From CAYWFU01 sp964457585 (GTDB taxonomy: Bacteria; JACRDZ01): a stretch of 20,206 nt of DNA. Of the stretch, positions 7,216-14,044 are shown in pieces. The position numbers were made by a program, and so were the translations under genes. The stretch is taken from the NCBI GenBank assembly GCA_964457585.1, contig CAYWFU010000052.1:1-20206 (forward strand), in the 5' to 3' direction. Positions within the stretch are counted from its first letter, which is position 1; each line of letters begins with the position of its first letter. The notes under the pieces are model-generated. The model was not told where the DNA came from. It saw nothing but the letters and a program-made list of their open reading frames with translations, and made no database searches.

Positions 7216-7289
7216 TAAGCATTCAGGTCTCAGCTATCAGCTTTTTTTAATAAAACAAATTTAGCTGATGGCTGAGACCTGAATGCTTA
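7216..7289 (+). repeat. 27-bp inverted repeat in the flavoprotein leader
   Basis: Positions 7216-7242 pair with 7263-7289 over a 20-base AT loop. The only non-Watson-Crick pair would be G-U in RNA. The arms are built of CTGA-ended 7-base words (TAGCTGA, TGGCTGA, GACCTGA). The stem ends eight bases before the AGGAG of the next gene. An ATG inside the right arm (7283) extends the open frame, but it lacks its own ribosome-binding site. Confidence 0.85.
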
Positions 7290-7309
7290 TCATTATCAGG
7301 AGCAATTTT

Positions 7310-7951
7310 ATGCCATTAGATGTTTTAGGAATAAGCGGAAGCCCAAGATTGGGGCAGACAACGGATCAGCTTATTTATGATATCCTTCGCGCAAGTCATT
7401 CAAAATATGAGTTCATTTCTCTTGCAAATAAAAGATTGCTTAGTTGTTCTTCATGCCTTAAATGTAAAGAGGATAATATTTGTAAAATTGCTGATGATTG
7501 GAAACCTATCAGCGAATTTATATTATCATCAAAAATATTAGTTATAGGTTCTCCAAATTATTTTGGCAGAATGAATGCGCTTACTCATGTTTTTTTAGAA
7601 AGATTTTATTCTTTTCAGCATATGGGAAGGATGCAGGTTAAAGGTAAATATGGTGTAATTGCAGCAGTCGCAGGTGATAATCCTGAAGCAGTTGAAAAAG
7701 ATATTAAATCTTTTTTTGATGAAATAGGAATTATTCATTTAGGTACAGTAAAAGCTTTTGGTGATAGTAATTGTCATGTATGCGGTTATGGTTCTAAATG
7801 TAATATTGGCTCAGTTGTAAGGAAATATGGAAAGGGTATGGGAATAAGCCAGGATATGGTTCCATGTATTGAAAAACAACCGGAAGTAGTAAATCAAATC
7901 AGAGAAATAGGTATAATAATAAAAAATACAGTAGATAAAATTAAGCCTTAA
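7310..7951 (+). CDS. Iron-sulfur flavoprotein, flavodoxin-like NAD(P)H:FMN reductase family
   Basis: I place the start at 7310 because AGGAG (7298-7302) stands seven bases upstream. The earlier ATG at 7283 is part of the inverted repeat. The 213-residue protein opens with the FMN phosphate loop LGISGSPRLGQTTDQL (6-21) and has the second flavin motif GSPNYFGRM (80-88). Between them Cys46, 49, 52 and 58 form CX2CX2CX5C, which matches the compact 4Fe-4S motif of archaeal and bacterial Isf-type flavoproteins. A further CX2CX5C set (Cys155, 158, 164) lies in the C-terminal part. It probably passes electrons between FMN and a 4Fe-4S cluster in the cytoplasm; the partner is unknown. The stop codon overlaps that of the convergent neighbour. 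Confidence 0.8.
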   Translation: MPLDVLGISGSPRLGQTTDQLIYDILRASHSKYEFISLANKRLLSCSSCLKCKEDNICKIADDWKPISEFILSSKILVIGSPNYFGRMNALTHVFLERFYSFQHMGRMQVKGKYGVIAAVAGDNPEAVEKDIKSFFDEIGIIHLGTVKAFGDSNCHVCGYGSKCNIGSVVRKYGKGMGISQDMVPCIEKQPEVVNQIREIGIIIKNTVDKIKP

Positions 7952-8472
7952 TTACAGCTAATTATTTTATTTGGCAATGAATATGTTTCTGTAAAATCGA
8001 TTTTTTCAAATTGAACTATATATATAGGATAAGTTAATATCTGAACAGTTATGCAATCATCATTAGGTTCGATTGCATTATAATATATTTTAAGTATGTT
8101 TTTTTTAAGTTCTACTTTTGTAATTTCTATTCTATAACCATTTTTCGGTTTTTCTCCTAAACATATTGCTAATGCAGTATATCTTGTAAAATCAATAACC
8201 GGGATTTTATAAGTAGTACCTAATTCCTGCCAGAATGAACTCCATGAAAGTTCGTCATTAAATGCTTTAATATCGGCTTTTGCCGGGCCTGTTGTTGAAT
8301 AGGGTGGAGCTTTAAATATTTCAGTAAAATAGATTTCTTTACTTGTTTCTTTGCTCATGCAAGATAATGCAAAAACAAAAATACATAAAAAAAGAAGTCC
8401 CTTGGTGTAAGATAGCAAGGTATCTTCTGTCTCTAATAGGAATATTCTATTTTTTATATTGTACCAATTCAT
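7948..8472 (-). CDS. PrcB-like lipoprotein
   Basis: Start chosen at 8472, where AGGAGG (8480-8485) stands seven bases upstream, giving 174 residues. The open frame extends to 8616, but that part lies in the foldback element. A hydrophobic stretch LLFLCIFVFALSC ends in a lipobox with Cys at about residue 38, so an outer-face lipoprotein is likely. The mature part fits the PrcB C-terminal family, known from the PrtP-PrcB protease complex of Treponema: FNDELSWSSFWQELG, then VIDFTRYTALAICLGEKPKN, GYRIEITKVE and a late TYPIYIVQFEKIDF. No protease gene is nearby. The first ~25 residues (NWYNIKNRIFLLETEDTLLS) are encoded by repeat sequence. The stop shares bases with the flavoprotein stop (convergent). 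Confidence 0.7.
   Translation of the reverse strand: MNWYNIKNRIFLLETEDTLLSYTKGLLFLCIFVFALSCMSKETSKEIYFTEIFKAPPYSTTGPAKADIKAFNDELSWSSFWQELGTTYKIPVIDFTRYTALAICLGEKPKNGYRIEITKVELKKNILKIYYNAIEPNDDCITVQILTYPIYIVQFEKIDFTETYSLPNKIISCN
8394..8472 (-). repeat. Palindromic repeat copy C with the long module
   Basis: GAAG (8394-8397) pairs with CTTC (8424-8427), and CCTTG (8400-8404) with CAAGG (8416-8420). TATCTTCTGTCTCT and TAGGAATATT follow and match copy A at 59-114 as far as the ATTGG motif before 8472. The unit encodes the N-terminus of the PrcB-like lipoprotein and includes its start codon. Confidence 0.75.
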
Positions 8473-8489
8473 TAAAAATCCTCCTCTTT

Positions 8490-8692
8490 CCCCCTTTTTC
8501 AAAGGCATTGACAATTGAGCATTAAGAGCTAAAATAGTTTTATAGATGATACTATGAATGAATGTAATGAAATAGCAGCATAAAAACAATAGGCAAAAGG
8601 ATGGTTTAATGCTCAATGCTCAATGCTCAATTGTCAATGCTCAATTTGATAACATACTTTTAGTGTCAATGCCATTGCCCCCTTTTTCAAAG
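8490..8692. mobile_element. Foldback, MITE-like element between 15-bp direct repeats
   Basis: The inverted ends CAAAGGCATTGACA (8501-8514) and TGTCAATGCCATTG (8664-8677) enclose about 150 bases. Inside these ends, TTGAGCA/TTGACAA words (8510-8524) face the complementary TGCTCAA words (8610-8645), so the element can fold back on itself. The outer sequence CCCCCTTTTTCAAAG occurs directly repeated at 8490-8504 and 8678-8692. No transposase is present. The same end, CAATGGCATTGACACTAAA, recurs inverted at 20155-20173. It lies between the ROK gene and the PrcB-like gene and supplies no gene of its own. Confidence 0.6.
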
Positions 8693-8728
8693 TGGGATGA
8701 TCGATAAAAAGTCAGTCAACTTGAGTAA

Positions 8729-9676
8729 TTATTTCTCAAAAATCAAAAATCCTGCTCCAATTATTCCAGCTTTATCACCCAGTGAACTCTTGAAAATTTT
8801 AAGGTTATAAGTTGTCAGAGTATAAGCCATTTTTTTTATTTCATTTTCAAGTGATTTTAGAAAAAAATTACCAGCCTCGGCAACTCCGCCGCCAATTATT
8901 ATTGTTTCAGGATTTAGAATATTAACTAGAGCTGCCAAGCCTAATCCTAAATGATGGATTGCATTATTTACAATTTTTTTTGCTACAAAATCATTATTTT
9001 TTGCGGCTTTATAAATTTCAAAAGCTGTTAGATTTTTTAAAGATAAAGAAGTTTTTTCCCCTTTAATTATAGCTTGCTTTGCTTTATTAACTAAAGCAGT
9101 TGCAGAAGTATATTGCTCCATGCAACCTTTAACACCGCATCCGCATTTTGCTCCATTTTCTTTGATAATTATATGTCCAACTTCACCTGCAATACCAGAA
9201 AATCCTCTCCATAAATTACCATTTAAGATAATCCCTCCGCCAATACCCGTTCCGACTGTTATGCAAATCATGCTTTCTGAATTTCTTCCGCTCCCGCAAT
9301 AATATTCTCCCAGAGCAAAAACATTAGCATCGTTCTCAATTAAAACTTTTTTATTAATTTTTTTTGAAATATCATATGCAAGAGGAATAGATTTAAAATC
9401 CTGAAGATTTGGGGATTTAATAACTATACCTTTATCAGCATTTATAAGACCGGGACAACCGATTCCGATTCCTTTAATATCATCCAGAGTTATTTTATTT
9501 ATTTCAACTATTTCATTTATCAGCCATACTAATTTTTTTTTTACTTCTTCGTAGTTTTTTGTTTTTCCTATGGGAATTTTAATGCAGTTATATACATTAC
9601 CGATATTATCAATCATCCCGCCGCGTATATTTGTACCGCCGATATCAATTCCAATTGCAAATTTTTTTTTCTTCAT
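8729..9676 (-). CDS. ROK-family sugar kinase, probable glucokinase
   Basis: The protein has 315 residues, the usual ROK length. The phosphate-binding DIGGTN is at 11-16, the catalytic aspartate is in ENDAN (Asp116), and the GTGIGGG loop is at 142-148. The ROK signature is GEVGH (His168) followed by the zinc ligands of CGCGVKGCMEQY (Cys178, Cys180, Cys185). The C-terminal nucleotide motif NPETIIIGGGV is also intact. It phosphorylates a hexose, most likely glucose, with ATP in the cytoplasm. There is no DNA-binding domain, so it is a kinase and not a repressor. It is the last gene of the long minus-strand unit, 26 bases after the DUF4416 gene, and is followed by the foldback element. N-acetylhexosamine kinase activity cannot be excluded. 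Confidence 0.85.
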   Translation of the reverse strand: MKKKKFAIGIDIGGTNIRGGMIDNIGNVYNCIKIPIGKTKNYEEVKKKLVWLINEIVEINKITLDDIKGIGIGCPGLINADKGIVIKSPNLQDFKSIPLAYDISKKINKKVLIENDANVFALGEYYCGSGRNSESMICITVGTGIGGGIILNGNLWRGFSGIAGEVGHIIIKENGAKCGCGVKGCMEQYTSATALVNKAKQAIIKGEKTSLSLKNLTAFEIYKAAKNNDFVAKKIVNNAIHHLGLGLAALVNILNPETIIIGGGVAEAGNFFLKSLENEIKKMAYTLTTYNLKIFKSSLGDKAGIIGAGFLIFEK

Positions 9677-9696
9677 TTTTTATCTTATTTTCCTTT

Positions 9697-9733
9697 TCTC
9701 TGTCACTCTGTCACTCTGACTCTTTGACTCTCT
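9697..9733. repeat. Patch of GAGTGACA/GAGTCA words overlapping a gene end
   Basis: On the minus strand AGAGTCA-type words lead into two AGAGTGAC words. The patch covers the last nine or so codons and the stop of the DUF4416 gene and runs up to the ribosome-binding region of the ROK gene. It is the same kind of 7-8-base tandem word patch as those at 2561, 2972, 7216, 8505 and 20165, with a different word. Confidence 0.7.
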
Positions 9734-10248
9734 AATTGTTTTCTATATATTTTTCGAATATTATTAAAAATTGAAATATATTCCTGTGAGCGATAATCTG
9801 GATATGTCCATTCATATGGGATAAAAGTATTTTTTCTGAAAACCAGAGTACATTCAGCAAATATTCCTTTCCCTATATGTATTCTATGACAAAAATTTTT
9901 TGTTGTAGCTAATATAAATTTAGATTCTTCAAGATAACCAGGATCAAGATTTATTTTTCGATTATTATTTTCTGAACCAGTTTTTTCCAATTCATTGGTT
10001 CTTAATTTGATAATAGCAAGTTCTTCGGAATTTATCAAATCTTTAAAACTTACAATTACTCTCCAGATAGGTGTTCCCATTTCTTTATTATAATAATCAG
10101 TATAAGTAAAAATTATTAAATCAGATATAAAATCAACTTCTCCGTAAATATTAATAAGCTTATTATATATTTCTTTAAAAATATTTTTTTGTGAATAAAG
10201 AATTGGGATAACAAGTTTAACTTTTTCAAGATGTTTTATTTCTCCCAT
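9703..10248 (-). CDS. DUF4416 family protein
   Basis: The 181-residue protein matches what I know of the DUF4416 family. The motifs are TYTDYYNKEMGTPIWRVIVSF, LAIIKLRTNELEK, RKINLDPGYLEESKFILATT, HRIHIGKGIFAECTLVF and YEWTYPDYRSQEYI. The family has no established function. Conserved acidic and aromatic residues suggest an enzyme or ligand-binding fold, which is inference. The gene starts 13 bases inside the end of the QueG-like gene, so it is probably translationally coupled. Its last residues (RVRVTE) and its TGA stop are made of tandem-word repeat DNA, so the natural C-terminus was probably replaced or extended. Confidence 0.85.
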   Translation of the reverse strand: MGEIKHLEKVKLVIPILYSQKNIFKEIYNKLINIYGEVDFISDLIIFTYTDYYNKEMGTPIWRVIVSFKDLINSEELAIIKLRTNELEKTGSENNNRKINLDPGYLEESKFILATTKNFCHRIHIGKGIFAECTLVFRKNTFIPYEWTYPDYRSQEYISIFNNIRKIYRKQLESQRVRVTE

Positions 10249-10937
10249 TGCCTGCTCCGATTTCTGTCTCCCTTACAAGCGTTAACACAAATTCCGCATA
10301 TATGTTGTCCTATACCTTGAGTACGGGAAAAGGTTGTCAGTTTTTCAAGGCATTTTTTTAAATCAAAGTTTTCATAAGTTTCACCAATTGCATTTACAGG
10401 ACAAACTTCTTTACAGTAATAACAATCAGGAGGACATGTGACAGCTAATGGCTTATCCAGCGGCAGAGGGCAGTTAGTTAAAATTGAAACATATCGAACC
10501 TGTGCTCCGAATTTTTGATTTACCAGCAAATTGTTTCTCCCCATCCATCCATGCCCTGCTAAAAAAGCAATTTTACGATGAGATAAGTGCGCAGAGAAAT
10601 TTTTCCAATCTAATAATTGTGAGACAGGAACTGGTAAAGCCTTATATCCCAAATTATGTAAGAAACTTGCTATTTTTAAAGCTGATATTTCAAGTAAAAT
10701 ATTTATTTTCTTATAATGATTTGCATAAAGCTGGCTTGGAGATTCAACATTAGTAGATAAAATTGATGCTGAAAGGACGTATCCAAGAGAAATAGCACAT
10801 TCTAAATCAGATAGTATTTCAGTCGGGAGGATATTAAAAGATTGTTTAATATTTTTTATATCAGCTATACCAAAGAGAATGCAGCCACTATCATAACTAA
10901 TTTTATTTAAAGCTTCTTTTATTTCTTTCAAATTCAT
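10236..10937 (-). CDS. QueG-like double 4Fe-4S protein
   Basis: The 233-residue protein resembles epoxyqueuosine reductase (QueG) and its short relatives. The N-terminal part carries GCILFGIAD and then ECAISLGY. The middle has HLSHRKIAFLAGHGWMGRNNLLV and FGAQVRYVSILTN, typical of the family. The clusters come from CPPDCYYCKEVCP (Cys168, 172, 175, 179) and Cys196 with CGICVNAC (Cys214, 217, 221), enough for two 4Fe-4S centres. QueG is normally 350 residues or more and reduces epoxyqueuosine in tRNA with cobalamin. This protein lacks the C-terminal extension, so the substrate may differ. Its ATG overlaps the TPR/SLH stop by four bases, and its end overlaps DUF4416. Confidence 0.75.
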   Translation of the reverse strand: MNLKEIKEALNKISYDSGCILFGIADIKNIKQSFNILPTEILSDLECAISLGYVLSASILSTNVESPSQLYANHYKKINILLEISALKIASFLHNLGYKALPVPVSQLLDWKNFSAHLSHRKIAFLAGHGWMGRNNLLVNQKFGAQVRYVSILTNCPLPLDKPLAVTCPPDCYYCKEVCPVNAIGETYENFDLKKCLEKLTTFSRTQGIGQHICGICVNACKGDRNRSRQWEK

Positions 10938-12727
10938 ATCCCTCGCTGAGAGTAGTTTGATTTTAAAAGATTATTGAGTTTTTCAATAGATTCTTTTGCA
11001 TCTTTTCCTGAAACAGGATCATCTGCTTTAAAAATATTATCCGGATATCCGGAAATTATTCCTTCTATGGAATTAAGAATTATTGCATTGAAATTTCCAT
11101 GCAATGGAAGCACATCAGCATAAGGAGATGAATCCATTGTTTGAGAAAAATTTTTATCTTTTATTTTTTCATCAGATAATTGTAAATAGATATTTTTTAA
11201 ATATTCTGCAAATTCTCCGCGTGATATTTTGCGATAAGGTAAAAACATTCGATTGGGAAATAAATCCAGTATTTTTAATTCAACGATTTTTTTAATATAA
11301 GGTTTTGCCCAGTAATCATCAATATCCATAATAATTACACCTTCAGAAATATCAAATTTTTTTTTAGTCAGTTCAATATGTTTTGCAATAAGTGCGGCCA
11401 GTTCACCTCTTGTAATCTGTTCAGTATTGGATATCGCAGCGAAGTAAGAAGATAGTTTATTATCGATTGAGTCATACTTTAAAAAATTTTTTGCATAGGG
11501 ATTTTCAGAATCTAATATTAAAACCTGACGAAAATATTTTGACGCCATTTCAGGATTATTTTCTTTCTCAAAAATTTTTGCACGGCCGATTAATGCAGGA
11601 ACAGAGGTTTTGTCTTTTATCAGGACTGCATTATAATGCTCATTAGCTTTTTCTAAATTATTTAGTTCCAGATAAATATCACCAATTTTTATATTAATAA
11701 TGTTATTATCAAGGGTATTTTCAAGTACAAAATAATATTTTTCTAAAGCTTCTTTTAAGCATCCATTTTCATATAAAATGTCACCTGCTTTAATTTGCTT
11801 TGCAATAATATCGATTTTTTGTTTAACTATATCCAGTTGCAAAGCAATAGCTTCATCTTCTTCATCAATTTTTTTTGCCTTTTCCAGTATTGTTTTAGCT
11901 TTTTCGTATTCTCTTTCTTTATAAAATACTTTTGAGATACCTAAATAAGCAGGAATATATTCTTCATCAAATTTTAATGATTTATCAAACATCTCCATTG
12001 CTTTATCAAGTTTGTCCTGATTTATATAAATCCCACCAAGTTCAATATATGAAGGAAGGAAATTTTCATTAAGCTCCAGACTTTTTAAAAAAGCATTAAT
12101 ACTTTTTTCTATATCACTATTCTCCAGTAATTTTTTCCCGTTATAGAAATGATTCTCTGCACTATTTTCATAAAATTCTATTTGTTTTTTCAATTCTTCC
12201 AAACCATGTTTAGCTTCTTTATTATCAGGAGAAATTGATAATACAAATGAATAAAAAAAATCAGAATTTTTAAAATCATTTATATATCTATATGTATCAG
12301 CAAGCCCAATAAAAGCTTTTTCCTTATCAGTAGTTATCCCTATCAACTTCAGATATATCAATAAAGCTTTATTATTTTTATTCATTATATTGTAACATTT
12401 TGCAAGGCTAAAATATATATCGGGATTATTATTGTCAAATTGAAGAGCTTTTTCAAATTCAGCAATAGCTTTATAATATTTTTTTTCTTCTAATTTATTT
12501 TTGCCTTTTTCATAAAAATCATTTGATAAATTAGTATTTTTTTCTTTTAATTTTGGCAAAATAGTACTAATTTTTTTTTCATATTCTTGATAGTTATTTT
12601 GCTTAATCGCTATACTAATTAATTTTTCCAATTCTGGAATACTTGTTGAATTGAAATTTTCTAAATCCTGACCTAAAATTAGTGCTGGAAAAAGAAAAAT
12701 GAAATATAATATAATTTTTTTATTCAT
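10934..12727 (-). CDS. Exported TPR protein with C-terminal SLH domains
   Basis: The protein has 597 residues. A signal peptide (MNKKIILYFIFLFPALILG, cleavage near 19-20) is followed by TPR repeats from about 66 to 415, for example YYKAIAEFEKALQFDNNNPD and LDKAMEMFDKSLKFDEEYIP. Residues about 428-590 contain SLH-type repeats (ITRGELAALIAKHI, ISRGEFAEYLKNIYL and a third, degenerate one). SLH domains bind secondary cell-wall polymers or peptidoglycan, so it probably sits in the envelope as a scaffold. The start lies six bases after the miaA stop, and its stop overlaps the next ATG, which points to coupled translation. The ligand of the TPR array is unknown. Confidence 0.8.
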   Translation of the reverse strand: MNKKIILYFIFLFPALILGQDLENFNSTSIPELEKLISIAIKQNNYQEYEKKISTILPKLKEKNTNLSNDFYEKGKNKLEEKKYYKAIAEFEKALQFDNNNPDIYFSLAKCYNIMNKNNKALLIYLKLIGITTDKEKAFIGLADTYRYINDFKNSDFFYSFVLSISPDNKEAKHGLEELKKQIEFYENSAENHFYNGKKLLENSDIEKSINAFLKSLELNENFLPSYIELGGIYINQDKLDKAMEMFDKSLKFDEEYIPAYLGISKVFYKEREYEKAKTILEKAKKIDEEDEAIALQLDIVKQKIDIIAKQIKAGDILYENGCLKEALEKYYFVLENTLDNNIINIKIGDIYLELNNLEKANEHYNAVLIKDKTSVPALIGRAKIFEKENNPEMASKYFRQVLILDSENPYAKNFLKYDSIDNKLSSYFAAISNTEQITRGELAALIAKHIELTKKKFDISEGVIIMDIDDYWAKPYIKKIVELKILDLFPNRMFLPYRKISRGEFAEYLKNIYLQLSDEKIKDKNFSQTMDSSPYADVLPLHGNFNAIILNSIEGIISGYPDNIFKADDPVSGKDAKESIEKLNNLLKSNYSQRGI

Positions 12728-12733
12728 ATAAAT

Positions 12734-13654
12734 TTAACCTATCTGCGCAATGATTTTTTCTGCAATTTCATTATAATTGCATTCTTTTTTAATTTCAAAC
12801 CATATAACTGAAGATAAATGATTAAACCATGTAAATTGCCTTTTAGCATATCTGCGTGTATTGCGCTTAATAAGGTTTACAGCTTGCTCAAATGTGTATT
12901 TACCTTCAATATAATCCATCAATTCTTTGTAACCAATACCCTGTAATCCTGGTGAATTTTTATCATAACCTTTTTCTATAAGAAATTTAATTTCATTCAA
13001 AATACCTTTTCCAACCATCTCATCTACTCGTTTATTTATTCTTGAATATAATTCTTCTCTTTCAGGTTTTAATCCAAATATTTTAAATTTATATTTTGAT
13101 TGAACAGTATTTTCTGATTGAAGTTTAGATATTGGAATATTTGTCAGTCTATACACCTCTAAAGCTCTTATAATACGTAAAGGGTCATTTATATGAATTT
13201 TAGAAGCTGTAACAGGATCAACTTCTTGTAATTGTTCATATAAAACATTTAATCCTTTTTCTTTTACTATTTTATTAAGTTCTTCTCTGATTCTATCATT
13301 TCTGGCAGGAGATGTAAATATTCCATGAGTAATAGTTTTTATAAAAAGACCTGTTCCGCCAGTTATTATTATTTTTTTACCCCTATTATTGATATCATTT
13401 ATAATTTTTTCAGCATCTTTTTTAAATTCACCGGCACTGTATAATATATCTGGAGTTATAATATTTATCAAATGATAAGGTATACGATTTAATTCTCTTG
13501 ATGTTGGTTTTGCTGTACCTATATCCATAAATTTATAAATTTGCATTGAATCTGCTGATATTATTTCTGCAGAAATTTTTTCAGCAAGAATTAGCGCAAG
13601 GTTAGTTTTTCCGCTGCAGGTAGGTCCAATAATAATTATTAGTTCATTTTGCAT
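12734..13654 (-). CDS. tRNA dimethylallyltransferase MiaA
   Basis: MiaA transfers dimethylallyl from its diphosphate to N6 of A37 in tRNAs reading UNN codons. The 306 residues are the normal length. The P-loop GPTCSGKT (10-17) has Cys where many homologues have Ala. It is followed by SADSMQIYKFMDIGTAKPT, which includes the catalytic Asp35, and by ITGGTGLFIKTI. Later motifs are DPLRIIRALEVYRLT, GLQGIGYKELMDYIEGKY and RNTRRYAKRQFTWF, all expected. It lies 14 bases after panD in the long operon. Nothing looks damaged. Confidence 0.95.
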   Translation of the reverse strand: MQNELIIIIGPTCSGKTNLALILAEKISAEIISADSMQIYKFMDIGTAKPTSRELNRIPYHLINIITPDILYSAGEFKKDAEKIINDINNRGKKIIITGGTGLFIKTITHGIFTSPARNDRIREELNKIVKEKGLNVLYEQLQEVDPVTASKIHINDPLRIIRALEVYRLTNIPISKLQSENTVQSKYKFKIFGLKPEREELYSRINKRVDEMVGKGILNEIKFLIEKGYDKNSPGLQGIGYKELMDYIEGKYTFEQAVNLIKRNTRRYAKRQFTWFNHLSSVIWFEIKKECNYNEIAEKIIAQIG

Positions 13655-13668
13655 ACAAAATTTTCATT

Positions 13669-14016
13669 TTAATAAGGCTTATTATTATCATCAACCCTGA
13701 TTATGATAGGTTTATATTTTTTTAATTCTTCATTTGAGATAAGCATATAAGAGATAATAATTATTTTATCACCCGGTGCTCCAAGACGTGCTGTCCCGCC
13801 ATTAAGACAAATCATACCTGATTTTTTTGGTCCGGGGATGCAGTATGTTTCAAATCGATGTCCATTATTTAAATTAACTATCTGCAATTTTTCGTATGGA
13901 ATAAATTTAGCTTTTTCAATCAAATCTTCATCAATAGTAATACTGCCTTCATATTCAAGATTTGCTTCAGTAACAATTGCTCTGTGTATTTTAGATTTTA
14001 AAACATGCAAAAACAT
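13669..14016 (-). CDS. Aspartate 1-decarboxylase, proenzyme
   Basis: PanD converts L-aspartate to beta-alanine for pantothenate and coenzyme A. The 115-residue proenzyme carries the self-cleavage site Gly24-Ser25 in EYEGSITID, which makes the pyruvoyl cofactor. Other conserved features are the start MFLHVLKSKIHRAIVT, Tyr58 in the ETYCIPG stretch, and NGGTARLGAPGDKIIIISY. The length is slightly below that of the E. coli enzyme. The gene lies 28 bases after lon, without other pantothenate genes in view, and depends on the upstream promoter. Confidence 0.95.
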   Translation of the reverse strand: MFLHVLKSKIHRAIVTEANLEYEGSITIDEDLIEKAKFIPYEKLQIVNLNNGHRFETYCIPGPKKSGMICLNGGTARLGAPGDKIIIISYMLISNEELKKYKPIIIRVDDNNKPY

Positions 14017-14044
14017 TATAACTTCTCCTATGAACTTTTTTAAT

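Noticed and set aside
7283..7309. Upstream ATG for the flavoprotein
   Set aside because: It lies in the right arm of the inverted repeat and lacks a ribosome-binding site; AGGAG serves the ATG at 7310.
8473..8616. Longer start for the PrcB-like protein (48 extra residues)
   Set aside because: These codons lie in the foldback element and repeat DNA, while the ATG at 8472 has a perfect AGGAGG at proper spacing directly before the lipoprotein signal.
8505..8645. CRISPR-like array
   Set aside because: The units are 7-8 bases in immediate tandem with no spacers of constant length, and no cas genes are in the window.
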